Shown here piece by piece: positions 26,041-36,299 of a stretch of 64,000 nt of DNA (positions are counted from its first letter, which is position 1; every line of letters starts with the position of its first letter). The position numbers were made by a program, and so were the translations under genes. The stretch comes from Devosia sp. ZB163. GTDB lineage: Bacteria > Pseudomonadota > Alphaproteobacteria > Rhizobiales > Devosiaceae. The DNA lies in assembly GCF_028613635.1 (NCBI RefSeq), contig NZ_JAQRMY010000002.1, forward strand, positions 124,001-188,000, in the 5' to 3' direction. The notes below the pieces were generated by a model. The model searched no databases. It saw nothing but the letters and a program-made list of their open reading frames with translations, and was not told the origin of the DNA.

Positions 26041-28533
26041 ATGGCCAAGACCAAGACTGCGGCAGCGCCCGCAGCGTCCGGCTACAGCGAACTCAACCTG
26101 GCCGGCCAGTTCCAGCTGACTTCGCCAAAATCGAAGATCAAGGCGCCGATCGCGCTCCCGGGCGACGTGCACACCGCACTCCTCGATGCCAGGGAAATCC
26201 CCGATCCGTATTTCGGCCAGAACGAAGTCGACGTCATGTGGGTCAACAAGACCCCGTGGACGGTGGAGCGGAAGTTCGATGCCACGGCCGCCGACATCGA
26301 TGGCTACCTGACGCTCACGCTCGAGAACGTCGACACCATCGCCACGGTGATCCTCAACGGCGAGACGATCGCCGAAACGCAGAACCAGTTCATCCGCTAC
26401 GACATCGACGTCACCGGCAAGGTGAGGGCCGGCACCAACACGCTGCGCATCGAGTTCGCCGTGACCCGAGACGTGGCCAAGGCCCGTTCGGATGCGCACC
26501 CGTTCCCGATCCCGTTCACCTACAACTACCTCTCGAACGGCCTCGAAGGCGTGCACATGAATTTCGTGCGCAAGGCCGCCTGCCACGCCGGCTGGGACTG
26601 GGGCATCTGCCTGATGCCGACCGGCGTCTACGGCCGGATGGCCATCCGCCGCTCACGCCTCGCCCGCCAGGAAAGCGTCACCGTCGAGCAGGCGCATGGC
26701 AGGAAGTCGGTCGAACTCTCGATCACGACTCGGGTTTTCGCCTTCGCCGAGGGCTCGGTCGAGCTGATGCACGAGATCGACGGCCAGAAGCTCGCCGACA
26801 AGGTGGTGGTGCGTCCCGGCGAGAACGTCTTCACCCACAACGTCACCATCAGGAACCCGAAACTGTGGTGGCCGAACGGGCAGGGCGAGCAGCCGCTCTA
26901 TGAGCTCTGGACCACGCTCGACGGCGAAGTGACCAAGCGCAAGCTCGGGTTGCGGAAGCTCGAGTGGCTGGTCGAGAAGGATGAGATCGACCACACCTTC
27001 AAGGTGCGGATCAACGGCCGCGACATCTCGATGTTCGGCGCCAACTGGATCCCCGCCGACGCCATCCCCTCGCGCATCACCCCTGACACCGTTCGCGACC
27101 TGCTCGAGAGCGCCAGGGCGGTGAACATGAACATGCTGCGCATCTGGGGCGGCGGGCAGTATGAGCCGGACTATTTCTACGAGATGTGCGACGAGCTCGG
27201 CATCCTCATCTGGCACGACTTCATGTTCGCCTGCATGAGCTACCCGAGCGACCGGGCCTTCCTCGCCGACGTGCGCACCGAGATCACCCAGCAGATCCGC
27301 CGCCTCAGCCACCACGCCTCGATTGCGCTGTGGTGCGGGGACAACGAGGTGATCGGCTCGCTCCACTGGTACCCCGAGACCAAGGCGGCGCCCGAGCGCT
27401 ACGTCGCCAATTACGACCGGCTGAACTCGATGCTCGGCTACATCGTCGAGGACGAGGACCCCTCGCGCCGCTTCTGGCCGTCCTCGCCGTCGCTCGGCTA
27501 CATGGACTATTCCGACGGCTGGCTGTCGGATACGCGCGGCGACACGCACTACTGGAGCGTCTGGCACTCGGCCAAGGATTTCTCGGCCTATCGCGACGTG
27601 AACCCGCGCTTCGCCTCCGAGTTCGGCTTCCAGAGCTTCACCTCGATGAACGTCATCGAGACCTTCACCACCCCGGCCGACCGCAACCCGACCTCGCCGG
27701 TGATGGAGGCGCACCAGCGCAACACCGGCGGCAACTCGCGCATCCTCGAAACGATGACGCGCTACTTCCGCTTCCCCTCCGGCTTCGAGAACATGGTGTT
27801 CCTCAGCCAGATCCAGCAGGGCCTCGCCATCAAGACCGCCATCGAATACTGGCGCTCCACCAAGCCGCGCTGCATGGGCACGCTCTACTGGCAGATCAAC
27901 GACGTCTACCCGGTCGCCAGCTGGTCGAGCCTCGATTACGGCGGGCAGTGGAAGCTGCTGCACTACATGGCGAAGCGCTTCTACAACCCCATCAATGTCG
28001 TCGCCGTGCCGGATGGCGACACCATCCTCCTCAAGGCCATCAACGATACCGCCGAGAAGGCTGAAATCGCTGTCGAAGTCCAGGCGGTCGATGCCAACGG
28101 CAAGGCCCGGGTCATCGCCACTGCCAAGGCGAAGACCAACCCGGACAAGGCGGTGGTCGCCACCAAGGTAAGCCTCGCGGACCTGCAGCCCAACGAGTTC
28201 CTGTTCTTCAGCTGGACCGCCGAGGACGGCAAGCTCCTGGGCGAGAACGACTATTTCCCCAAGGCCTACAAGGCCTACGACCTGGCCGAAGCCAGGGTGA
28301 AGGCAAGCTGGTCGGGCGGCGACAAGGCCCCGGTGCTGACGCTGACCTCGGACCAGCCGGCCGTGTTCGTCACGGCCACGGTGGATGTGCCGGGGTATTT
28401 CTCCGACAACGCGGTGACGCTGCTGCCGGGGCGTGAGGTGAAGCTGACCTTCACCCCGCGCAAGGGCGCGACGGTGACGAAGGATGCGTTGGCAGGAAGC
28501 CTCAAGGTCGGGCATCTGCGGCAGACTTACTGA
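26041..28533 (+). CDS. beta-mannosidase, glycoside hydrolase family 2
   Basis: An 830-residue GH2 enzyme expected to hydrolyse terminal beta-mannosides. It begins at an ATG with CGGAGGA nine bases upstream; the frame is open further upstream only through repeat sequence. The sugar-binding domain has LPGDVHTALLDAREIPDPYF, typical of mannosidases rather than beta-galactosidases. The TIM barrel has the acid/base Glu436 in ALWCGDNEVIGS and the nucleophile Glu527 in FASEFGFQSF. C-terminal beta domains run from about residue 650. No signal peptide is seen, so it is probably cytoplasmic and acts on imported oligosaccharides. No sugar transporter is adjacent. Confidence 0.9.
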   Translation: MAKTKTAAAPAASGYSELNLAGQFQLTSPKSKIKAPIALPGDVHTALLDAREIPDPYFGQNEVDVMWVNKTPWTVERKFDATAADIDGYLTLTLENVDTIATVILNGETIAETQNQFIRYDIDVTGKVRAGTNTLRIEFAVTRDVAKARSDAHPFPIPFTYNYLSNGLEGVHMNFVRKAACHAGWDWGICLMPTGVYGRMAIRRSRLARQESVTVEQAHGRKSVELSITTRVFAFAEGSVELMHEIDGQKLADKVVVRPGENVFTHNVTIRNPKLWWPNGQGEQPLYELWTTLDGEVTKRKLGLRKLEWLVEKDEIDHTFKVRINGRDISMFGANWIPADAIPSRITPDTVRDLLESARAVNMNMLRIWGGGQYEPDYFYEMCDELGILIWHDFMFACMSYPSDRAFLADVRTEITQQIRRLSHHASIALWCGDNEVIGSLHWYPETKAAPERYVANYDRLNSMLGYIVEDEDPSRRFWPSSPSLGYMDYSDGWLSDTRGDTHYWSVWHSAKDFSAYRDVNPRFASEFGFQSFTSMNVIETFTTPADRNPTSPVMEAHQRNTGGNSRILETMTRYFRFPSGFENMVFLSQIQQGLAIKTAIEYWRSTKPRCMGTLYWQINDVYPVASWSSLDYGGQWKLLHYMAKRFYNPINVVAVPDGDTILLKAINDTAEKAEIAVEVQAVDANGKARVIATAKAKTNPDKAVVATKVSLADLQPNEFLFFSWTAEDGKLLGENDYFPKAYKAYDLAEARVKASWSGGDKAPVLTLTSDQPAVFVTATVDVPGYFSDNAVTLLPGREVKLTFTPRKGATVTKDALAGSLKVGHLRQTY

Positions 28534-28546
28534 GACACACTGATAG

Positions 28547-28672
28547 AGACGGCCCCCTCCCGGCCTCCCCCATGAAGGGGGAGGTGAAGAGTAGAGGCTA
28601 CGTCTTCGATCCCGCCCAGTGAGCCGGCGGGGCACCTCCCCCTTCATGGGGGAGGATGGGAGGGGGCCGTCT
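28547..28672. repeat. intergenic palindromic repeat, family C copy 1
   Basis: The outer arms AGACGGCCCCCTCCC and GGGAGGGGGCCGTCT are exact reverse complements. Inner arms contain CCTCCCCCATGAAGGGGGAG and CCTCCCCCTTCATGGGGGAG. It sits between the convergent beta-mannosidase and oxidoreductase genes and could act as a two-way terminator. Confidence 0.88.
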
Positions 28673-28684
28673 GCCAGCAGTTGG

Positions 28685-29674
28685 CTACGGCACCAGCACG
28701 ATCTTCCCCACCGACCCCCGGCTTTCGATCAGCCGATGCGCCTCCGCGGCATCCGCCAGCGCAAACCGGTGCCCGATATCGACACTTAGCCACCCGTCCG
28801 CCACGGCCCCGAACAGCCGCCCATACGACGCCGCGAGCGCCGGTCCGCGGCGCGCCGGATCCCCCAGCAGCGACCACAGCGAGAATCCCGCAATGGTCTG
28901 CGCCGCCGCCGTAACCCCGGCCATCTCCGCCGGACCGAAGCTCGGATAAACCCCGCTGGCGCCGCCATAGACAGCGTATCGCCCCTCGGGTGCGAGAAGC
29001 GGCAGGCTCGCAGCCGTGATCTCGCCTCCTGCCGCATCGAAGACCACATCGTAGGGGCCGGGCGCCTCGGCAGCCCAATCCGCCTCCCCGGACACCGCCA
29101 CCCGATCCGCCCCCGCCGCGAGCGCTGCGTCGCGCTTGGCCGCACGACCCACCGTGCCGACGATCCGCGCCACACCCGCCAACCGCGCCAACCGCACCAG
29201 CAACTGCCCGACGCCGCCTGCCGCCGAATGCACCAGCACCGACTTCCCCGCGACCGGATTGCGCGCCAGCAGCTGCTCCGCCGTCAGCCCCTGCACGGCC
29301 AGCGCCACCGCCGCATCGAACGACACCGCATCGGGCAGCCTGAACGCCACGTCGGCCGAAATCGCCACGAACTCCGCATAGCCGCCATCGAGCCGCGGCT
29401 CGGCGAAGATCGCGCCGAGCACCCGGTCGCCGACCGTCAGCCCGCTGACCCCGTCACCCACCGCCGCCACCGTCCCGGCCACCTCGCCGCCGGGCACGAA
29501 GGGCATCGGCAGCTCCAGCCCCGAGCGACCGGATCGGATGATCGCGTCGCCGAGGTTGAGCCCGATGGCTTCCACCTTGATCAGCACCTGGCCCGGCCCA
29601 GCCACCGGCGTCGGCACCTCGCTGAGCCGCAGCTCCTCGGGACCGCCGAAGCGCGAAATCGAAACAACCTTCAT
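28685..29674 (-). CDS. zinc-independent MDR-type NADPH:quinone oxidoreductase
   Basis: A 329-residue medium-chain dehydrogenase/reductase of the quinone oxidoreductase group, which reduces quinones or enals with NADPH. The N-terminal GroES-like domain has FGGPEELRLSEVPTP and GLNLGDAIIRSG. The Rossmann domain has VLVHSAAGGVGQLLVRLA. The structural zinc cysteines of true alcohol dehydrogenases are absent. The start ATG has AAGGAGA upstream. It is divergent from an HxlR regulator with a 104-base gap, a common arrangement in which the regulator controls the reductase in response to redox or electrophile stress. Confidence 0.9.
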   Translation of the reverse strand: MKVVSISRFGGPEELRLSEVPTPVAGPGQVLIKVEAIGLNLGDAIIRSGRSGLELPMPFVPGGEVAGTVAAVGDGVSGLTVGDRVLGAIFAEPRLDGGYAEFVAISADVAFRLPDAVSFDAAVALAVQGLTAEQLLARNPVAGKSVLVHSAAGGVGQLLVRLARLAGVARIVGTVGRAAKRDAALAAGADRVAVSGEADWAAEAPGPYDVVFDAAGGEITAASLPLLAPEGRYAVYGGASGVYPSFGPAEMAGVTAAAQTIAGFSLWSLLGDPARRGPALAASYGRLFGAVADGWLSVDIGHRFALADAAEAHRLIESRGSVGKIVLVP

Positions 29675-29778
29675 GGGAAATCTCCTTGCCGAAGGCATCC
29701 CTTGTTCCGATATCGTCTTCTGCCCGCTACAGACTTTCTGGTGTCATACGCACCGCCGGGTGTGCTTGGAGCAACGCG

Positions 29779-30156
29779 ATGAACCGCCTCTCGACCTGGC
29801 CCCTCGAACGCACCCTGCAGATCATCGGCGGGCGCTGGAAACTCTACATCCTGTTCCACGTCCTGGCCGGCCCGCAGCGCCTCTCGCAGCTGCAGCGCGG
29901 CATCCCCGGCATCTCGCAGAAGGTGCTGGTGCAGCAGCTGCGCGAGATGGAGGAGCACGGGCTGATCACCCGCAAGGTGTTCGCCTCCGCCCCGCCGCAT
30001 GTCGAATACAGCGCCACCGACCTTGGCCTGTCGCTGGCGCCGCTGATGGACACGCTGCAGAACTGGGGCATCCGGCACGCCAAGGCCACCGGCGACCACG
30101 GCCGCATGGTCTATTGCGACGGCTTCGCGGCCGAGAACCGCGCGGTGACGGCCTGA
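29779..30156 (+). CDS. HxlR-family transcriptional regulator
   Basis: A 125-residue HxlR/DUF24-type winged-helix regulator. The diagnostic GGRWKLYILFHVLAGPQRLS and the recognition region ISQKVLVQQLREMEEHGLIT are clear. GGAG lies seven bases before the ATG. The only cysteine is near the C-terminus (VYCDGF), outside the HTH, so a thiol switch like that of QorR-type regulators is not obvious. It probably controls the divergent oxidoreductase. No clear palindrome was found between the two starts. Confidence 0.9.
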   Translation: MNRLSTWPLERTLQIIGGRWKLYILFHVLAGPQRLSQLQRGIPGISQKVLVQQLREMEEHGLITRKVFASAPPHVEYSATDLGLSLAPLMDTLQNWGIRHAKATGDHGRMVYCDGFAAENRAVTA

Positions 30157-30323
30157 GGCGTCCGGCGTCACTTTGACCGCGATGCCGGCGCGGCGGGCAC
30201 CGCGCGCCAGCCAAACTTTAGTCCAAGCGAACGCATTGTTGCCGCCGCGGCATTGACAGTCCGGCGCAGTGCGCCCTTTGGTGCCCCGATGCCGCATCCC
30301 TCAGCGGCCCTTCGGACCAGCCC

Positions 30324-31235
30324 ATGACTTCCACCATCGCCCCCGTCGAGGAGCGCCGCAATTTCGGCATTGGCCTGCTGCTGTTCAGCCAGCTGTTCTT
30401 CGCCACGCTGGATACCTCGGCCAAGTACCTCGCCTTCATCGGGCTGCCGCTGACGCAGATCGTCTTCGTGCGCTACGCCATCCATGTGGCTCTGGCCATC
30501 GCGCTGTTCCTGCCGCTGCAGCGCGGACTGTTCGTGACGCGCAACTGGAAGCTGCAGCTGCTGCGCGGGCTGTGCCTGCTCGGGGTGACGGCGGCCAACT
30601 TTCTCGCCATGCGCTTCCTGCCGCTGACCGTGACGGGCGCGCTGATGTTCACCATGCCCCTGATGGTGACGGCGCTGTCCGGTCCGTTCCTCGGCGAACA
30701 CATCGGCTGGCGCCGCTGGGCGGCAGTCGGCGCCGGCTTCGTCGGCATCCTGATCATCGTGCGGCCCGGCACCGAGGCCTTCCATCCAGCCTCGCTGCTC
30801 TGCCTCGCCGGTGCGCTGTCGGCGGCGTTCTATTCGATCATCACGCGCAAGCTCGCGGGCGTCGACTCGGCGGCGACCCAGCAGGTCTATTCCGGCCTCA
30901 TCGCGCTCGTCTGCATCACCCCATTCGCCTTCAACGACTGGGTGTGGCCGACCGAGGGGGCAGGGTGGTTCGCCTTCGTCGCCATCGGCGTTGCCGGCAT
31001 GATCGCGCACCAGCTCAACACCATCGCGCACCGCTACGCGCCGCCCTCGACGCTGGCGCCGTTCAGCTACACCGAGCTGCTGCTGCTGGCGCTGGCCAGC
31101 TGGCTGATCTTCAACGAGCCGCCCGACGCCTGGTTCTACCTCGGCGCCCCCATCATCATGGGCTCGGGCATCTACATCTGGTTCCGCGAGCGCCAGCTGC
31201 GCCGGCCGACCACCATCGAACCCGTGGAGGACTGA
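30324..31235 (+). CDS. EamA/DMT-superfamily permease (tandem copy 1)
   Basis: A 303-residue drug/metabolite transporter with two EamA repeats and about ten helices. Family landmarks are LDTSAKYLAFIGLPLTQIVF, LRGLCLLGVTAANFLAMRFL, the GWRRWAAVGAGFVGILIIV half-repeat boundary and LASWLIFNEPPDAWF. The substrate is unknown. A -35-like TTGACA is present at 30253, 71 bases upstream of the ATG. The second copy begins immediately after the stop codon, so the two are co-translated. Confidence 0.9.
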   Translation: MTSTIAPVEERRNFGIGLLLFSQLFFATLDTSAKYLAFIGLPLTQIVFVRYAIHVALAIALFLPLQRGLFVTRNWKLQLLRGLCLLGVTAANFLAMRFLPLTVTGALMFTMPLMVTALSGPFLGEHIGWRRWAAVGAGFVGILIIVRPGTEAFHPASLLCLAGALSAAFYSIITRKLAGVDSAATQQVYSGLIALVCITPFAFNDWVWPTEGAGWFAFVAIGVAGMIAHQLNTIAHRYAPPSTLAPFSYTELLLLALASWLIFNEPPDAWFYLGAPIIMGSGIYIWFRERQLRRPTTIEPVED

Positions 31236-32156
31236 GTGGCCTCCACGGTCAAGCCGATCGAGGATCGTCGCCTGCTCGGCATCGGCATGATGCTGGTGGG
31301 CTACCTCTGCTACACCATCATCGACAGCTGCGCGAAGCTGCTGAGCCAGTCGGGCCTGCCCACCATGGAAGTGGTGTTCGTGCGCTATGCCGGCCAGTTC
31401 ATCCTGGTGCTGGCGATCTTCCTTCCGCGCGAGGGCCTGCGCAACCTGACGGCGACGCGCAGCCTGCCGCTCGAGGTCGCGCGCGGCCTCTGCCTCCTCG
31501 GCTCCACCGTCTTCAACTTCATGGCCATCACCTTCCTGCCGCTCACGGTGACCTCGGCCATCTCGTTCACGATGCCGCTGATCCTGTGCGCGCTCTCCAT
31601 CCCCATGCTCGGCGAAACCGTCGGCTGGCGGCGCTGGACCGCGATTGCGGTCGGCTTCATCGGCGTGCTGATCATCGTGCAGCCGGGTACCGAGGCCTTC
31701 CATCCGGCGGTGATCCTCTCGATCATCACCGCCGTGTTCAGCGCGCTCTACAACTTGCTGACGCGCAAGCTCGCGGGCGTGGATTCGACCACCACGCAGC
31801 AGTTCTGGGCCGCCGCCGTGGCGACGCTCTGCATCGCGCCATTCTCCCTGGGCGACTGGACCTGGCCGCACGAGATCGTCGGCTGGTCGGCCTTCATCGG
31901 CATCGGCGTCGCGGCGCTGATCGGGCACCTGTTCATCACGACGGCGCACCGCTACGCCCCGGCCTCGGTGCTGGCGCCGTTCGGCTACCTGCAGATCATC
32001 TTCATGACTGCGTCGAGCTGGTTCATCTTCCAGCAGCCGCCCGACATGTGGCTCTTCGTCGGTGCGCCCATCGTCATCGGCTCGGGCCTCTACATCTGGC
32101 TGCGCGAGCGCCAGCTGTCGAAGACGATCGTGACCGAGGTGACGGTCGAGGACTAG
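31236..32156 (+). CDS. EamA/DMT-superfamily permease (tandem copy 2)
   Basis: A 306-residue paralogue of the preceding gene with the same helix layout and many identical segments ([13 protein letters not shown]-like, [29 protein letters not shown]-like ends). The GTG start is directly after the upstream stop, with GGAGG six bases before it. Both proteins end in VED. Tandem paralogues of this kind may form heterodimers or have diverged in substrate. The stop codon overlaps that of the convergent mntH by three bases, so there is no room for a terminator between them. Confidence 0.9.
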   Translation: MASTVKPIEDRRLLGIGMMLVGYLCYTIIDSCAKLLSQSGLPTMEVVFVRYAGQFILVLAIFLPREGLRNLTATRSLPLEVARGLCLLGSTVFNFMAITFLPLTVTSAISFTMPLILCALSIPMLGETVGWRRWTAIAVGFIGVLIIVQPGTEAFHPAVILSIITAVFSALYNLLTRKLAGVDSTTTQQFWAAAVATLCIAPFSLGDWTWPHEIVGWSAFIGIGVAALIGHLFITTAHRYAPASVLAPFGYLQIIFMTASSWFIFQQPPDMWLFVGAPIVIGSGLYIWLRERQLSKTIVTEVTVED

Positions 32157-33499
32157 AAGAGGCTCCCCGCGAAGTCGAACAGCAGCTTCACGTTCAGCGC
32201 CGCGATCACGAGGGCAACCACGCCGGCGAGGATGATCAGCCAAAGCGGCGCGACGAGTGCGCCCATCTTCTTCCTGTCGGCGGTGAACATCACCAGCGGG
32301 AACACCGCAAAGCTCAGTTGCAGGCTCAGGACCACCTGGGTGAGGATCAGCAGCTCGGCAGTCCCCTTCTCGCCGGCCCAGATGGTCACGCCCGCCGCGG
32401 GGATGATGGCGATGGCCCGGGTGATGAGACGCCTCAGCCAGGGCGGCAGCCGGATGTTGAGGAAGCCCTCCATCACGATCTGCCCGGCCAGCGTCGCCGT
32501 CACCGTCGAGTTGATCCCGCAGCACAGCAGCGCGATGCCGAACAGGGTTGGCGCGATGGCGAGCCCGAGCAGCGGGGCGAGCAGGGTGTGCGCCTCACCC
32601 AGTTCGGCGACATCGGTATGGCCGGTGGCGTTGAAGGTCGAGGCCGCGAGGATGAGGATCGAGGCATTGATCAACAGGGCGAACATCAGCGCCACCGTCG
32701 AGTCGATGGTCGCGAACTTCAGCGCCTCGCGCTTCTCGGGCAGCGTCTCGCCATAGGCCCGGGTCTGCACGATGCCCGAGTGGAGGTACAGGTTGTGCGG
32801 CATCACGGTGGCGCCGAGGATGCCGAGCGCCAGGTAGAGCATCTCGGGGTTCGTGACGATCTCGGTCGTGGGCGCGAAGCCGCGGATCACCTCGCCCCAG
32901 TTGGGATCCGCCAGCGCGATCTGGATGCCGAAGCACACCGCGATGACGCCGAGCAGCGTGATCACCAGCGCCTCGACCCAGCGGAAACCGACCCGCTGCA
33001 GGTAGAGGATGAGGAACACGTCGAGCGCCGTGATGATCACGCCCAGCTCGAGCGGAATGCCGAAGATCAGGTTGAGGCCGATCGCCGTGCCGATGACCTC
33101 GGCGATGTCGGTTGCGATGATCGCGATCTCGGCCAACAGCCACAGCACCCATGCGACGGGACGCGGAAACGCATCGCGGCAGGCCTGCGCGAGGTCCCGG
33201 CCCGAGGCGATGGCAAGTCGCGCGCATAGCGATTGCAGGATGATCGCCATGACGTTGGAGACCAGCGCGACGACCAGCAGCGTGTAGCCGAACTTCGAGC
33301 CGCCGGCGAGCGAGGTGGCCCAGTTGCCCGGATCCATGTAGCCCACGGCGACGAGGTAGCCGGGTCCGACAAAGGCGAAGGCCCGCCGCAGGAAAGTCCC
33401 CGACGTTGCCACCGCGATGGTGCGGTGGACGTCGGCAAGGGAGGCCTCGCCACGGCTGCGTCGCCAACCGCCGAACAGTTCGCTGGAACCCATGTCCAT
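32153..33499 (-). CDS. mntH: Nramp-family proton-coupled manganese transporter MntH
   Basis: A 448-residue Nramp divalent metal importer of the inner membrane, with eleven or so helices. The metal site is recognisable: DPGN in [16 protein letters not shown] (helix 1) and MPH in [14 protein letters not shown] (helix 6). The family transport signature [18 protein letters not shown] lies between them. It is downstream of sitABCD on the same strand, but 180 bases away and with its own promoter that carries the same Fur-family box. That places two independent manganese uptake routes under one regulator. Confidence 0.95.
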   Translation of the reverse strand: MDMGSSELFGGWRRSRGEASLADVHRTIAVATSGTFLRRAFAFVGPGYLVAVGYMDPGNWATSLAGGSKFGYTLLVVALVSNVMAIILQSLCARLAIASGRDLAQACRDAFPRPVAWVLWLLAEIAIIATDIAEVIGTAIGLNLIFGIPLELGVIITALDVFLILYLQRVGFRWVEALVITLLGVIAVCFGIQIALADPNWGEVIRGFAPTTEIVTNPEMLYLALGILGATVMPHNLYLHSGIVQTRAYGETLPEKREALKFATIDSTVALMFALLINASILILAASTFNATGHTDVAELGEAHTLLAPLLGLAIAPTLFGIALLCCGINSTVTATLAGQIVMEGFLNIRLPPWLRRLITRAIAIIPAAGVTIWAGEKGTAELLILTQVVLSLQLSFAVFPLVMFTADRKKMGALVAPLWLIILAGVVALVIAALNVKLLFDFAGSLF

Positions 33500-33557
33500 C
33501 GTGCTACCCGCCTTGAAGGCGGCCCTGCTGTTGCGAGGAACGACTATGCGTGAGTCA

Positions 33558-33602
33558 ATTGCGAATGCTTCTTAATAGCAGTTAGTCGGAGAGCGATGTC
33601 AA
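33558..33602 (-). promoter_or_regulatory. mntH promoter with Fur/Mur-family box
   Basis: On the minus strand TTGACA (33602-33597) is followed after exactly 20 bases by ATTAAGAAGCATTCGCAAT (33576-33558), which overlaps the likely -10 (TATTAA or CTATTA). The box matches the one before sitA at 15 of 19 positions or better, and the spacing from TTGACA is the same. In rhizobia the Fur homologue Mur is known to repress sit and mntH genes in response to manganese. Confidence 0.75.
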
Positions 33603-33679
33603 CTGCATTCCCTTTGAGCCGGGGCAGGGCGTTCGCGGACTCGCGAGGCTCACGACCCCGGAGAGGCCCGCGCGACCCG

Positions 33680-34528
33680 TCAGGCCTGCGGAACGCGCTT
33701 CCGCAGCAGCCCGCCTCCCGGCGCGAACAGCAGCGCGGCGAGGAACACCGCAGCCTGGATCAGCACGATGCAGGGGCCGGTGGCGCCGTTGATGGCGTAG
33801 CTGATCAGCGTGCCGAGCACCCCCGAGCCGATCGCGACCGTCGCCGCGATGACGAGCATGGTCTCGAACCGCTTGGCCAGCAGGAACCCGATGGCGCCCG
33901 GAGCGATCAGCATGGCGACAACGAGGATGATCCCCACCGCCTTGAGCGACGCGACGATCGTGATCGAGAGCATTGCGAGCAGGCCATAGTGCAGCACCTG
34001 CACCGGCAGGCCGATGGCGCGGGCATGTTGCGGATCAAAGGCATAGAGCAGGAAGTCGCGGCGCTTGGTGAGGATGATCGCGAGCGTCACCACGGCGATG
34101 ACACCGGTTTCGACGAGGTCGCCCCAGGTGACGCCCAGCATGTCGCCGAACAGGATGTGGCTCAGGTGCTGGTCGGTCTCGATGCGCGAGAACAGTACGA
34201 GGCCGATGGCGAACATGCCGGTGAAGACGATGCCCATGGCGGTGTCTTCCTTGATCCGGCTGTTGTCCTTGAGGTAGCCCGTGCTGATCGCGGCGAAGAG
34301 CCCGGCGACGAACGCGCCGATGGCGATCGGCAGGCCGATGACATAGGCGATCACGATGCCCGGCAGCACCGCGTGCGAGATCGCGTCGCCCATCAGCGAC
34401 CAGCCCTTGAGCACGAGGAAGCACGACAGCACCGCCGACACGGCGCCGACCAGCACCGCGACCAGCAGCGCGCGCTGCATGAAGTCGTAGCTCAGCGGCT
34501 CGAGCAGGAAAGTCTGGATCCAGTCCAT
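33680..34528 (-). CDS. sitD: manganese/iron ABC transporter permease SitD
   Basis: The second of two membrane permeases of an ABC-type metal importer, with 282 residues and about eight helices. The permease family signature is visible in SCFLVLKGWSLMGDAISHAVLPG and in VGIILVVAMLIAPGAIGFLL. Having two different permease genes is typical of SitABCD-type manganese/iron systems and not of the single-permease zinc system ZnuABC. Its ATG overlaps the sitC stop by one base. It is the last gene of the operon. Confidence 0.92.
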   Translation of the reverse strand: MDWIQTFLLEPLSYDFMQRALLVAVLVGAVSAVLSCFLVLKGWSLMGDAISHAVLPGIVIAYVIGLPIAIGAFVAGLFAAISTGYLKDNSRIKEDTAMGIVFTGMFAIGLVLFSRIETDQHLSHILFGDMLGVTWGDLVETGVIAVVTLAIILTKRRDFLLYAFDPQHARAIGLPVQVLHYGLLAMLSITIVASLKAVGIILVVAMLIAPGAIGFLLAKRFETMLVIAATVAIGSGVLGTLISYAINGATGPCIVLIQAAVFLAALLFAPGGGLLRKRVPQA

Positions 34529-35385
34529 CAGCGCACTCCTGCTTCGCTCATTGCGCGCCGCCGCGCCGCAAGCCGCCCATGCTTGGGTGCGAAGAAGAAC
34601 GCGATGAGGAACAGCAGCGTCTGCAGCGAGACGATGACGCCGCCCGTCGCCCCATCGAGGAAGAAGCTGATATAGGCGCCGACCGAGGCGGTCGCGGCGC
34701 CCAGGATGACGGCGAGGATCAGGAGGTTCCGGAACCGGTCGGTGAGGAGATAGGCCGTCGCGCCCGGGGTCACCACCATGGCGATGACGAGGATCGCGCC
34801 CACCGTCTGCAGCGCCGCCACGGTGCATGCCGCCAGCAGCGCGAAGAACAGCACCTGCAGCGCGCGCGGATTGAGCCCGACCGTTCGGGCATGGTTCTCG
34901 TCGAAGAACACGACCATCAGGTCCTTCCACTTGAGGACTAGGATGGCGAGCGACACCAGCGAGATGATCACCACCTGCACCACGTCGCCATCGGAAATGC
35001 CGAGGATGTTGCCCATGACGATCGCCTGCACGTCGACCGCAGTGGGGTTGAGCGAGACGATCAGCAGGCCCAGCGCGAAGAACGAGGTGAAGATGATGCC
35101 GATCACCGCGTCCTCCCTCAGCCGTGTGCGCGCCCGCACGATGACCATCGAGGCTGCGGCGAGTCCGCCCGCAACGAAGGCTCCGGCGGAGTAGGGGAGG
35201 CCGAGCAGGTACGCGGTGGCGACGCCCGGCACCACGGCGTGCCCGAGCGCATCGCCGATCAGCGACCAGCCCTTGAGCATGAGGTAGGCCGAGAGGAAGG
35301 CACACACGGCGCCGACCAGCGCCGACACCCACATGGCCTTGACCATGTAGTCGTAGCTGAAGGGAAGCAGCATCTCCTCGATCAT
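34528..35385 (-). CDS. sitC: manganese/iron ABC transporter permease SitC
   Basis: A 285-residue permease paralogous to SitD. It has [23 protein letters not shown] and [20 protein letters not shown], in register with its partner. It would form the heterodimeric membrane channel with SitD. The ATG overlaps the sitB stop as ATGA and its own stop overlaps the sitD start, so expression of the subunits is tightly coupled. The C-terminal tail [16 protein letters not shown] is basic and cytoplasmic. Confidence 0.92.
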   Translation of the reverse strand: MIEEMLLPFSYDYMVKAMWVSALVGAVCAFLSAYLMLKGWSLIGDALGHAVVPGVATAYLLGLPYSAGAFVAGGLAAASMVIVRARTRLREDAVIGIIFTSFFALGLLIVSLNPTAVDVQAIVMGNILGISDGDVVQVVIISLVSLAILVLKWKDLMVVFFDENHARTVGLNPRALQVLFFALLAACTVAALQTVGAILVIAMVVTPGATAYLLTDRFRNLLILAVILGAATASVGAYISFFLDGATGGVIVSLQTLLFLIAFFFAPKHGRLAARRRAMSEAGVR

Positions 35386-36299
35386 TTCTCGTCCTGCTCC
35401 CGGCTCGGCGAGGCCGGCTTGCTGCCGCCATTCTCGCCGTAGAACACCACCGGCCGCTCGTCGTCCGTGAGCACCGTGACCCGGCGCTTGTCGGTATCCT
35501 GGTGCAGGTCCTCGCCGGCGAGGTGGAAGTGGCGCAGCACGCCGCCGAAGGCCTTCTCGAGATTGGCCTGCGTGAACACCTCGGCCGTCGGACCGAAGGC
35601 CAGCACCGTGCGGTTGACCAGCACCACCTGGTCGCAGAAGTCCGGCACGCTGCCGAGGTTGTGCGTCGAAACCAGCATCAGGTGGCCCTGCGCGCGCAGC
35701 TCGCGCATCAGCCCGATGATCGCTGTCTCGGTCTGCACGTCGACCCCGGTGAACGGCTCGTCGAGGAGGATGATCCGGCCCTCCTGCGCCAGCGCCCGGG
35801 CGAGGAACACGCGCTTCTTCTGCCCGCCCGAGAGCTCGCCGATCTGGCGCTTGCGATAGTCGCTCATCCCGACCCGCGCGAGCGACTGGTCGACCAGTTC
35901 GCGGTCGCGGGCGCTGGGGATGCGGAAAAAGCCCATGTGGCCCTGCCGGCCCATCATCACCACGTCCTCGACGAGGACGGGGAAGTTCCAGTCGACCTCC
36001 TCGGCCTGCGGCACATAGGCGACCAGGTTGCGCTTGAGCGCCTCCCGCACCGGCAGTCCGGCGATGCGGACCTCGCCCGCGATCGGCTGGACGAACCCCA
36101 TGATGGCCTTGAACAGCGTGGATTTGCCGCTGCCGTTGACGCCGACAAGGCCGGCAATGGTGCCGGCCCCCAGCCCGAATGAAGCGTCCCTCAGGGCAAC
36201 GTTGCCATTGGGGTAGGCGACCGTGACGCCCTCCACCTCGAGGCTGGGTTGCGGCGTCGGGTTCCACGCTTCATGCGGGACGTTGGCAGTGAGGGTCAC
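35382..36299 (-). CDS. sitB: manganese/iron ABC transporter ATPase SitB
   Basis: The 305-residue ATP-binding subunit. Walker A is GVNGSGKST, the signature is LSGGQKKR, Walker B is [13 protein letters not shown] and the switch histidine is in VSTHNLGS. An N-terminal extension of about 20 residues ([16 protein letters not shown]) and a C-terminal tail of about 50 residues after the ATPase core ([18 protein letters not shown]) are longer than the minimal subunit. The GTG start overlaps the sitA stop by four bases. Confidence 0.93.
   Translation of the reverse strand: MTLTANVPHEAWNPTPQPSLEVEGVTVAYPNGNVALRDASFGLGAGTIAGLVGVNGSGKSTLFKAIMGFVQPIAGEVRIAGLPVREALKRNLVAYVPQAEEVDWNFPVLVEDVVMMGRQGHMGFFRIPSARDRELVDQSLARVGMSDYRKRQIGELSGGQKKRVFLARALAQEGRIILLDEPFTGVDVQTETAIIGLMRELRAQGHLMLVSTHNLGSVPDFCDQVVLVNRTVLAFGPTAEVFTQANLEKAFGGVLRHFHLAGEDLHQDTDKRRVTVLTDDERPVVFYGENGGSKPASPSREQDEK

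Noticed and set aside
30157-30323. Regulatory RNA or additional gene in the HxlR-EamA gap
   Set aside because: Only a TTGACA element with a weak -10 is visible; no stable hairpin or supported frame was found.
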